Shown: positions 34,370-42,459 of the stretch, one piece after another | Position numbering within the stretch: the stretch's first letter is position 1 | Layout of the letters: every line of letters starts with the position of its first letter | NCBI GenBank assembly: GCA_030607875.1 | Contig: JAUWJD010000002.1 | Location: forward strand, 78,650-142,649 | DNA: 64,000 nt | Source of the DNA: Chloroflexota bacterium | Lineage (GTDB): Bacteria > Chloroflexota > Anaerolineae > UBA2200 | Direction: 5' to 3' | Notes under the pieces: model-generated | Seen by the model: only the letters and a program-made list of their open reading frames with translations | Databases searched by the model: none | Told to the model about the DNA's origin: nothing | Position numbers and translations under genes: made by a program

Positions 34370-37237
34370 TTACGGGGCCAGCCAGGCCCCCAGGTCATCA
34401 TACGTAGCCGCGGCAACGCGGAGCGTCGCCCCAAACTGGCCGCTGGAGTACGTGCTGTCAGTCGCCATCAACAGCTTTGCCCCATCCAAGTACCCCTCTA
34501 TCGCGCTGCCTCTGGCGACTACCTTTATGCGGTAGGGGTGAGCAAGCTGTACATTGATAGGATGGCTGGCCAACACCTCGTCCAGTGGACGCTTGGTGAT
34601 CTTGAACACGTTGTCCAGGGCGTCCACGACCACATCATAGGACGACATGCCATCTGGAGAGGAGCGGAAAGTCAGCCCCGCTGCAATGCCGTAGCTCAAG
34701 TTGACGGTGCCCTCGTACACAAAGTCGCTGCCAGCGGCGTTGTGTAAGTTCCAGGCGCGGCCCAGGATGTATTCTCCCCGCATGTAATCACCTCGGTTGG
34801 CCCACGCGCCGTGATTGTGCCTCCAGCCACCCAACGTGCCGTGATCGAAATCATCCAAGAAGATCGGTACGGTGGCAGGCGTGAACTGCTTCATCACAAT
34901 CGGCAAGTAGATGTGACGGGTACCGTCCACCGGGGGCCTGGTCAGCGTCGGCGTTGCCGGCCCTGATGGGGTTGCCGTCAAGCTAGGCGTTGCTGGCCGC
35001 CGTTGGGTTGGCGTCGACGTTGGCGTCGCTTCCTCAGCGATGATGCGCACCAGCACTTCATCCGCATCCCAGGCCTGATGGCCATGCTCATCAGTAGCCA
35101 GACCCTCCAGGCGATTGATGGTGGGGTCACAGCCAGAGCCCGCCTGGGCTTGAAACTGCGCTGAGGGGATACTCTGTACCGACCAACCAGGCCCCAGGTA
35201 GCTCAACCCCAGCCACTGGCTCCAGTTCAACTGGCCGTCGTCGGTTGGGTCATCTGGCGCAATCAACCCAAAGCCGGTAGGCATGAAATGCAAGCAGCCA
35301 GTATCATACCTGTCGGCCAAGACGACATTCGTAAATGCAGTGGTTCCCGTGTTGGCGATTTCGAAGATGAACTTGACCGTGTCCCCGGCATACACAACAC
35401 CGCCGAGAGGCTCATATACCGCTTTCCGCACCTTCAGTCCAGGCCCCGGCTCGTGGACGATAGGTACGCGGGCACAGTGCGGCGGCGTCTCGTGACCCGC
35501 ACCGCCGTCCTGCTGGTACCAGGCAGTGGTACAATTCTGGGTCGGTTGACCGGGCGGTGCAAGAGTGCGGGCCTGGAAGCCAACGACCAAGGTCTCGACC
35601 TGACCAGGCAGCAGCAGGTGGCCGAAACCACGAGGGGCAGGACCAGTCAGGTTCGACCAGTCCAGCGCGCCATCATCGGCGGGGTCATCGGGGTCAAGAT
35701 CGGCGCCCAGGAAAGACAGGTAGGCCGTGTCGTATTCGTCGTGCAGCCGCAACACAGTGATGGGAGAGATCCCGGTGTTCTCCAGCCGAATCTCAAATCG
35801 TACCGTCTGGCTGACCACCGCCGGGCCACTGAGCGGCTGGATCAGTTGCTTGCTGACCTGCAAATCAACCCCGGAGTCACGGATGTTCACATCGGCACAA
35901 TCCGCACCGCCCGCCTGGACCCCATCCCCTTCCGCTACAACGTAGGCGCAGTTCTGTGCGCTGCCGGTGTTGATTGCCCGGAAGCGCACCTGCACGTTGA
36001 AGTGGTCACCAGGCTCCAGAGGGCAACCGAAGCCGAACGGTGGTGCCGCAGTCAGGTCACTCCAATCCATCTGAGCCAACATTTGGGACGGTGTCGTCGA
36101 GGTGATGCTCACACTGGACGAGGGCGTCGAGGAGATGAAGTGGAGGCGGTAGCTGTCATGGCTGTCGCTTAGATACACAGTCGTGAGTCTGACATCGCTG
36201 ATATTGGTGATGTCGATCTCGAAAGTGACGTCATCGCCCGTGTGCGCCACGCCGCCTGGCGGATCGATCAAACGCTTGGTCACCCGTACGCCGGGCTCGC
36301 CACAGGGCCCGATTTCGCTGTTCAGGTGCGCGACGTTGTTGTCCAGATTGGGATCTGGCGTGTCGCTGTGCACCTCTACCTGGTTGGTGACAAGACCACA
36401 GACATCTTCGTGCACCCTCACCTGCAGCCAGATGCCAGTACCCGGTGGCGACGGGGGCAGATCACCCAGTTGACAGCGCACTACGTCGTGCGGCGGGCCA
36501 GCAGCAACCAACGTGCAGCCACTGCTGGCGGCATCGAAAGACACGCCTGGCGGCAGCACGTCCTCTAGCACCACGTTCCTGGAGGTGTCTGGGCCGTTGT
36601 GCCAAACGTTGAGGTTGTACTGTATCCTCGAGCCTGGCGGAACCGGCCCCTGCGATGGCACCACCATCTTCTTGTGGATTCCCAGATCCGCCACCTCTTC
36701 GGGAAGGCGTGTGGGCGTGGGGGTCGGTGTGGCCGGGGGTGGGACGACAGTAGATGTGGGAGTTGGTGTAGCAGCCGATGAGCGCTTGTTCCAGAATTGG
36801 TTGCCGGTCAACGTGCCGCCCAGAGCGTCAAGCGTGTACCGGATGCGGTTGAGGCCACACACTGTGCCGCCTACCGAGGTCGCACCGACCAAGTAGTAGC
36901 CTGGCGGGTCCACCTCGATGATGAAATAGAACTCCCAGTTGCCAAGCACCGGCAGCCCGTACCAGCCACTGGCATCGGTGGCGGTACTGGTGAGGAACTG
37001 CCATATTCCACCGGGGTCATTAGAGCCGTGCAGCTCCACCGTCACGCCGGCCAGCGGCGTGCTCCCCGGTGGCTCCACGCCCCGATCACCCTCGTAGACA
37101 CGGCCTGACAGCGTCCAGGACGCTATCCCCACAGCAGGGCCACGGACCGTTTCCGGCACAGGAGCTGCCCACAGCCGGACATTAGCAAGCATGAGGGCGA
37201 TGATGACCACAGCAAGCATGTGTTTCTTATCCGCCAT
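34370..37237 (-). CDS. Large secreted DUF11-repeat protein with LamG-like C-terminus
   Basis: 955 aa. Signal peptide (1-25); a beta-sandwich of CarboxypepD/SdrD-B type (about 42-150); a Thr/Pro stalk; four DUF11-type repeats (about 185-690), each with a line like DTVKFIFEIANTGTTAFTNV and an LxxGD-type turn; a second Thr/Pro stalk; the motif RHIYLPIVMKQ; and a C-terminal jelly-roll of the LamG/DUF1080 kind (about 775-955, DDFDHGTLGGWRHNHGAW). It is probably a cell-surface adhesin or matrix protein. The YLPIV motif sits inside, not at the end, unlike its neighbours. GGAGCGGAG precedes ATG 37237. Confidence 0.8.
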   Translation of the reverse strand: MADKKHMLAVVIIALMLANVRLWAAPVPETVRGPAVGIASWTLSGRVYEGDRGVEPPGSTPLAGVTVELHGSNDPGGIWQFLTSTATDASGWYGLPVLGNWEFYFIIEVDPPGYYLVGATSVGGTVCGLNRIRYTLDALGGTLTGNQFWNKRSSAATPTPTSTVVPPPATPTPTPTRLPEEVADLGIHKKMVVPSQGPVPPGSRIQYNLNVWHNGPDTSRNVVLEDVLPPGVSFDAASSGCTLVAAGPPHDVVRCQLGDLPPSPPGTGIWLQVRVHEDVCGLVTNQVEVHSDTPDPNLDNNVAHLNSEIGPCGEPGVRVTKRLIDPPGGVAHTGDDVTFEIDITNISDVRLTTVYLSDSHDSYRLHFISSTPSSSVSITSTTPSQMLAQMDWSDLTAAPPFGFGCPLEPGDHFNVQVRFRAINTGSAQNCAYVVAEGDGVQAGGADCADVNIRDSGVDLQVSKQLIQPLSGPAVVSQTVRFEIRLENTGISPITVLRLHDEYDTAYLSFLGADLDPDDPADDGALDWSNLTGPAPRGFGHLLLPGQVETLVVGFQARTLAPPGQPTQNCTTAWYQQDGGAGHETPPHCARVPIVHEPGPGLKVRKAVYEPLGGVVYAGDTVKFIFEIANTGTTAFTNVVLADRYDTGCLHFMPTGFGLIAPDDPTDDGQLNWSQWLGLSYLGPGWSVQSIPSAQFQAQAGSGCDPTINRLEGLATDEHGHQAWDADEVLVRIIAEEATPTSTPTQRRPATPSLTATPSGPATPTLTRPPVDGTRHIYLPIVMKQFTPATVPIFLDDFDHGTLGGWRHNHGAWANRGDYMRGEYILGRAWNLHNAAGSDFVYEGTVNLSYGIAAGLTFRSSPDGMSSYDVVVDALDNVFKITKRPLDEVLASHPINVQLAHPYRIKVVARGSAIEGYLDGAKLLMATDSTYSSGQFGATLRVAAATYDDLGAWLAP

Positions 37238-37395
37238 CGTTCTCCGCTCCTTCCGAGAAGACTAGTGTCCAATGCGACTGTACACCGTCTCCATCTCTCT
37301 CCAGGCCGAAGCGAGGTTCTGCAGCCTCCAAGCCGGACCTGTGGTTTGAGGGCTCCTGTCGGACTGCGCCGCGAGGAATGCGGCACAGCCGTCCA

Positions 37396-37424
37396 ATGAT
37401 AGCACAGCAGCAAGTGAACCACAA
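37396..37424 (-). promoter_or_regulatory. Promoter of the DUF11 gene
   Basis: Minus strand TTGTGG, 17 bases, TATCAT. It lies back to back with the Kelch promoter, nine bases away. Confidence 0.55.
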
Positions 37425-37433
37425 AATCGGCAC

Positions 37434-37462
37434 TTGGCGATACAGCCAGCTCGTGATACAAT
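37434..37462 (+). promoter_or_regulatory. Promoter of the Kelch gene
   Basis: TTGGCG, 17 bases, TACAAT. It implies a leader of about 190 bases before the Kelch start. Confidence 0.55.
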
Positions 37463-37661
37463 TGATATGGAGGACAGATGCGGGGCACACAGCCCATTGC
37501 ATCGCAGCCCCGTCGTTCCCGCACTGCCGGATCACCTTGCCTTTGTTGCCTGCATCACTGTCGAATCCATCTGAGGTCGCTGGCCTGCGACTGGAGCGCT
37601 TTCTCCTAGCTCTGGTTCCGACCAACGGTTTCAACGACGAAACTGCACAAGGAGATCAGAC

Positions 37662-40019
37662 ATACGGAGACTATCTATTGGCTTGCTGCTCGTGGCACTG
37701 GTGGCAGCCTTGCTGCACTCTCCCCCCGGCCAGGCGCAAACACAGACTTTCAGCGAGGATTTCCACACCAGCACCTACATGGATGCGGCGCACACAACGG
37801 CGCACTGGGATACCTCCAGTGGCTTGCTCAAGTTGCCGCCCACAGAACCAATCGCCTCACATTATCTCGGCAGGGGCGGCTACTCTCCCGCTGTCTACGT
37901 GCCTGAGACTGGCAGAGCCTACTGCTTGAGTAGCGCCATCTATGAGTACGATCCTCAGCGCAACATCACAACTCCTCTGGACTATTCTGGCCCGCGACCG
38001 CACGATTACTTTGTGGCTGCGGCATACGCCTCAGCAGCGGGCAGAATCTACCTGTTCGGCGGATGGGACCGTTGTCCATTCTTTGAGCCCTGCCCACCCC
38101 AGAAGAACATCTACGAGTTCGACCCCGTAGCCCGGACGACAACGATCCTCGCCACTGAGCTTCCCTATGGCCTCGATAGTGCAACCGCCGCCTACGTGCC
38201 TTCTACAAACAAGGTCTATATCTTTGGCGGTCGTACTCCGGACCGCCTAAGCGCAGAGATCCTGGAATTCGACGTCGCCACCCACAGCCTCCAGGTGCTT
38301 AGTGTAAGCCTGCCTACTGCCCGCTGGGCTGCGTCCGCCGCGTACGTTCCGGACACCAACCGCATCTACATCTTTGGTGGCTACAACGTCGATGACGTCA
38401 CCCTGGATGAGATACTGGCCTTTGATCCCAGCACGAAGCAGCTCTCGCTGCTGCAAGCCCGGCTGCCCGTCGGCCTGCACAAGTCCGCTGTGGCCTACGT
38501 ACCGCGTGCCGAGCGGGTGTTCCTCTTCGGTGGAGAAAGGCCAGGGGGATTACCGTCGAAGCTGGTGCTTACATTCGATGCAGTTGCGGAGACCATCGAG
38601 GAGACTCCCTACACCTTGCCTGGCGATGGCGCGTGGGACGCGGCCGCCATCTACGCGCCTGAATCCGACTGGCTTGCTCTACTGGGAGGGGATACTTTCG
38701 GCGGATGGCCGAAGCAGTATGCCGGCATTCTCCGCCTGCGCTGGAACGGCTCGTCCTTCACGGAGTGGGATACCTTCCTCCCCGAGCCAACCGACACTAT
38801 CGGTGCAGTGTACGTGCCAGAGGAGAACAAGGCCTATCTTTTCGGCAGCGGGAGAGCGGAGATACGCCAGTTCGACATCAACACCAGCATAGTCTACACT
38901 ATGAGCGCCACTTTGCCTGTGACCTCGACCGATCCAGGGGTCGTATGGGTGCCCGCAGAGCACCTTGCCTACATCTTTGATCGCTCCGGCATATACACCT
39001 ACGACCCGAACAGCGACACGCTGACAACGATGACCGCCCAGTTGCCCACTAGTTTCGACCCCCGCGTGGTCGCCTATGCACCACCCCGCAACGCCATCTA
39101 CCTGTTCGACAGTGCCGATGGCAGCGGAGCCATCCTCAGGTACAACCTTGATGATGGCACCCTGATCACCCTGGGGGCGCACCTGCTTCCGCCACGGCGC
39201 GGCGCTTACGCCGTCTACGTGCCCAATTGGAATCTCATTTTCATTATGGGGGGCTGGGGGTACCAAATCAGCAGCTACCTGGATGACATCTGGGTGTTCG
39301 ACGTGGCCCGTGAGACGCTGACCCGACAACAGCGTTTGTTGATGCCTTTGCCTGGAGTGTACAAAGCATCGGTGCGCATGCCAACCGCCAACAACATCTA
39401 TCTCTTTGGGGGATGGGGTGGCTGGTCGGAGACCTATGCTTTTGGCTTTCCGAACATCTGGCATTTCGACACCACTCCGATCCGTCACCTTGTCACGCAC
39501 GCGTTGCCGGCACCACTCGGTGGCGCAACCATTGTCTGGGCCTCGGCTGAAGACCGCTTGTACGCATTCGGCGGAAGGTACAAACGAGGCGTGACACGCC
39601 TCAGCGCCGACTCAATCCAACGCTTTGACTGGGGCCACTCTGAGCACGGCATTGCGCTGTCGACATGCATCAACAGCAATGGCGCAGACATACTGCGGGC
39701 CACATTGACAGTGGATCAGAAACTCAATGGCGGCACCGTAGACTACTTCCTGTCCAACAACGGGGGAGGATCGTGGGAACCCGTCACGCCGGGCGTGGAG
39801 CATACGTTCGCGGCACCAGGCTCCGATCTGCGTTGGCAGGCAGTGCTTAACGGCGATGGCATCGAGACGCCGATGGTGGGCCAGTTGACCATCTACTGGT
39901 CGGGAGAAGAGCCAACGGCGACACCTACGGCTACGTACGCACCGACACACACGCCCACAGCGACGAAGCCTGTGCATACCGTCTATCTGCCGATTATCCA
40001 GCGTCTGGTCCCAAGGTGA
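37662..40019 (+). CDS. Secreted Kelch-repeat propeller protein with YLPI tail
   Basis: About 785 aa. Signal peptide, then a propeller with at least six Kelch-like blades carrying the line YVP-x-(T/N)N-x-IY-x-FGG, then a beta domain (about 640-745), a Thr/Pro stalk (PTATPTATYAPTHTPTAT) and the tail VYLPIIQRLVPR. The start is unusual. AGGAG at 37650-37654 is seven bases before an ATA at 37662, which would give MRRLSIGLLLVALVAALL, an ideal signal peptide. The first standard start, TTG 37683, removes the two arginines. Surface location is inferred. Confidence 0.8.
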   Translation: MRRLSIGLLLVALVAALLHSPPGQAQTQTFSEDFHTSTYMDAAHTTAHWDTSSGLLKLPPTEPIASHYLGRGGYSPAVYVPETGRAYCLSSAIYEYDPQRNITTPLDYSGPRPHDYFVAAAYASAAGRIYLFGGWDRCPFFEPCPPQKNIYEFDPVARTTTILATELPYGLDSATAAYVPSTNKVYIFGGRTPDRLSAEILEFDVATHSLQVLSVSLPTARWAASAAYVPDTNRIYIFGGYNVDDVTLDEILAFDPSTKQLSLLQARLPVGLHKSAVAYVPRAERVFLFGGERPGGLPSKLVLTFDAVAETIEETPYTLPGDGAWDAAAIYAPESDWLALLGGDTFGGWPKQYAGILRLRWNGSSFTEWDTFLPEPTDTIGAVYVPEENKAYLFGSGRAEIRQFDINTSIVYTMSATLPVTSTDPGVVWVPAEHLAYIFDRSGIYTYDPNSDTLTTMTAQLPTSFDPRVVAYAPPRNAIYLFDSADGSGAILRYNLDDGTLITLGAHLLPPRRGAYAVYVPNWNLIFIMGGWGYQISSYLDDIWVFDVARETLTRQQRLLMPLPGVYKASVRMPTANNIYLFGGWGGWSETYAFGFPNIWHFDTTPIRHLVTHALPAPLGGATIVWASAEDRLYAFGGRYKRGVTRLSADSIQRFDWGHSEHGIALSTCINSNGADILRATLTVDQKLNGGTVDYFLSNNGGGSWEPVTPGVEHTFAAPGSDLRWQAVLNGDGIETPMVGQLTIYWSGEEPTATPTATYAPTHTPTATKPVHTVYLPIIQRLVPR

Positions 40020-40125
40020 CTTATTCTCCGATGAAAGGAGGTGCAAGCACAGACCTGTCCACGAACAGCGAACACACACAGCATCATCTGCACCATGAAT
40101 CAAACCCAACGAGGGAGGCTTCAAG

Positions 40126-42336
40126 ATGATGGCAAAGAGAAGCACAGATAAACTCACGCTGGCCCTGTGCGCAATGAGCATTGTCACATTGCTGGCCGGG
40201 CTGGTGCTTGTCCCAGCCCTCAGGCCGAAGGTAGCGCGCGCAGGCGATAATGCATGGACCCCCATAGGTCCTTGGGGCGGTCACGTCCGGAGCCTAGCCA
40301 TGTCGCCTGCCTATGCAACAGATGGCACGGTTCTTGCCGCCACCGACCAAGGCATGTTCCTCTCCTACGACGGCGGAGCCTCGTGGCACGCGGCAAGCCC
40401 TGGTCTGCCCCGCGGTTCCCCCTGGACTGTTGCTGTTTCTCCAAACTACGCAGACGACGGTACGGTGTTCGCCGGTACCGTTGAAGGCTTGTTCAGATCG
40501 ACGGATGGAGGCAATAGCTGGGCTGCCTGCAACACCGGGCTCCGTGCGCGCCACGTACGGGCCATCGCTTTCTCCCCGAACTATGCCCTTGACGGGACAC
40601 TCTTTGTGGGAATGGCCAAGTCGTGGTATGGACGTTGGGGAGATGCCGGTGTCTACAGATCCACAAACTATGGCCAGAGCTGGGTTTGGTGCAGAGGTGT
40701 CCCAGGTAGTCATAGCGATCTTCGAGCCCTGGCCATCTCCCCGAACTTTGCCACAGATCAGACAGTGTATGCCGGTTCCTATGGACCTGGCATATTCAGA
40801 TCCACCGATGGTGGCAACACCTGGAGTGCTGTCAACTCCGGCCTGCCATACGTAGCAGTATCGGCCCTGGCTATCTCTCCCGACTTTGAACATGACGCGA
40901 CAATCTATGTCGGGCTATACGATATAGGCGTATATCGATCTACGAACGGCGGCCTGACATGGTCCTCAGCCAGCCAGGGCCTGCACGGCATGGCTCTTCG
41001 CATGGAAGGAATGGCCATCTCTCCCGACTATGGCACTGACCAAAGCCTTTTCGTCGCTACTGAGCAAGGTGTGTACAAGACCGCCGATGGTGGCAGCCAC
41101 TGGCAGCCGAGTGGCACGGTGCGTCACCCTGTCGAATGTGTTGTTATCTCGCCGGGCTTTGGCACAGATGGCTGCGCTTTCGCTGGGAGTGTTGTCGGGA
41201 TACACAAGACCACAGACCGAGGCAACTCGTGGAGTGCAGCGAATTATGGTCTGCTGGCCTGGGGGATTCACAGCACGATCGCGTCGCCCAACTATGCCCA
41301 CGATCGCACCATCTGGGCTGGCCGCACCTGTTATCCAAACCCGGCCCCGGTGATGCGCACCACTGATGGAGGCATGACCTGGAACGTCAGTTCCAACGGC
41401 CTGGACGCCAACGTGATCTACTCCCTGGCCGTCTCGCCGAACTTTCCCAGCAACCCCTTACTACTAGCTGGCACAGAGCAGGGGCTCTGGAAGTCGTCTG
41501 ACGGCGGAGATTCCTGGCGGCATGTCAACATTGGATACACTGGCGGAGATACAGCGGTAAGAGCTGTCGGCATCAGCACAAGCGGTGAGCTGTTCGCTGC
41601 CACCAACTCGTACTTCTATCACTCTACCGACGGCGGGGGCCATTGGCGTAGCAGCCACCTTCCAGGCAGAGATGATGTCTTGTGCCTCGCCATTTCCCCA
41701 AACTACGCCGCGGATGGAACGGTCATAATCGGGATAAGCTATGAAGGCTTCTTGGTTTCAATGAACAGGGGCATATCGTGGGATTGGTGCCGCACTGGGC
41801 TACCACTGCGCACCGCAGTTACCTCCCTTGTCTTCTCGCCAGGGTTTGCCGACGACAGAATGTTGTTCGCAGGACTGTCCGGTGCCGATGGAGGCGTTTT
41901 CAAGTCCACGGACAGAGGCGCTACGTGGCATGCCATGAACAACGGCAACGAGTTCGGCGTAGAGGCATTGGCGATCTCAGCCAACTACCCTGCTGACCAA
42001 ACAGTGTATGCTGGCACGTCTGGCTCTGGCGTCTTCCGCTCTACTGATGGCGGGGCAAGCTGGCACCGTGTGGGCGGTGACCTTTACGACCCGCACATAC
42101 GTACGCTTTTCGTGACCGAGGGCGCGGACTCCATAGTCGTGGCCGGGACGTGGGGCAGTGGCATCTGGCACTATCGCTCCGTAGCAGCGACACCCACACC
42201 CACACACACCGCTACCCAAACCCCCACGAGCACGGCCACGCCAACTCACACAGCAACCGCTTCGGCCACGCCTACGCAGACAGCCACACCAACAAAGCCT
42301 GTTCATAGACTCTATCTACCCATTGTGATCCGCTAG
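40126..42336 (+). CDS. Secreted BNR-repeat (sialidase/Ycf48-like) propeller, copy 1
   Basis: 736 aa. Signal/anchor (ALCAMSIVTLLAGLVLVPAL, residues about 13-35), cleavage near ARAGDNAW, then about a dozen repeats of roughly 50 residues. Each has SPNYA-x-DGTVFAGT, GVFRSTDGG and SW, the BNR/Asp-box line. The C-terminus is a Thr/Pro/Ala stalk and the tail HRLYLPIVIR. Function is unknown; BNR propellers bind or cleave glycans or act as assembly factors. It is paralogous along its whole length to the next gene. GGAGGCTTCAAG precedes ATG 40126. Confidence 0.85.
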   Translation: MMAKRSTDKLTLALCAMSIVTLLAGLVLVPALRPKVARAGDNAWTPIGPWGGHVRSLAMSPAYATDGTVLAATDQGMFLSYDGGASWHAASPGLPRGSPWTVAVSPNYADDGTVFAGTVEGLFRSTDGGNSWAACNTGLRARHVRAIAFSPNYALDGTLFVGMAKSWYGRWGDAGVYRSTNYGQSWVWCRGVPGSHSDLRALAISPNFATDQTVYAGSYGPGIFRSTDGGNTWSAVNSGLPYVAVSALAISPDFEHDATIYVGLYDIGVYRSTNGGLTWSSASQGLHGMALRMEGMAISPDYGTDQSLFVATEQGVYKTADGGSHWQPSGTVRHPVECVVISPGFGTDGCAFAGSVVGIHKTTDRGNSWSAANYGLLAWGIHSTIASPNYAHDRTIWAGRTCYPNPAPVMRTTDGGMTWNVSSNGLDANVIYSLAVSPNFPSNPLLLAGTEQGLWKSSDGGDSWRHVNIGYTGGDTAVRAVGISTSGELFAATNSYFYHSTDGGGHWRSSHLPGRDDVLCLAISPNYAADGTVIIGISYEGFLVSMNRGISWDWCRTGLPLRTAVTSLVFSPGFADDRMLFAGLSGADGGVFKSTDRGATWHAMNNGNEFGVEALAISANYPADQTVYAGTSGSGVFRSTDGGASWHRVGGDLYDPHIRTLFVTEGADSIVVAGTWGSGIWHYRSVAATPTPTHTATQTPTSTATPTHTATASATPTQTATPTKPVHRLYLPIVIR

Positions 42337-42459
42337 TGGTCCAGAAGTGGATCACATCCTTCAAGAGGGAAGGAAGCCACAGAACAGAGGTGTCCGTGGC
42401 AGCAGAACACGTTCAACTGCTATGCTTGATGACGGCACCATGCGAACGGAGGTCTCAAG

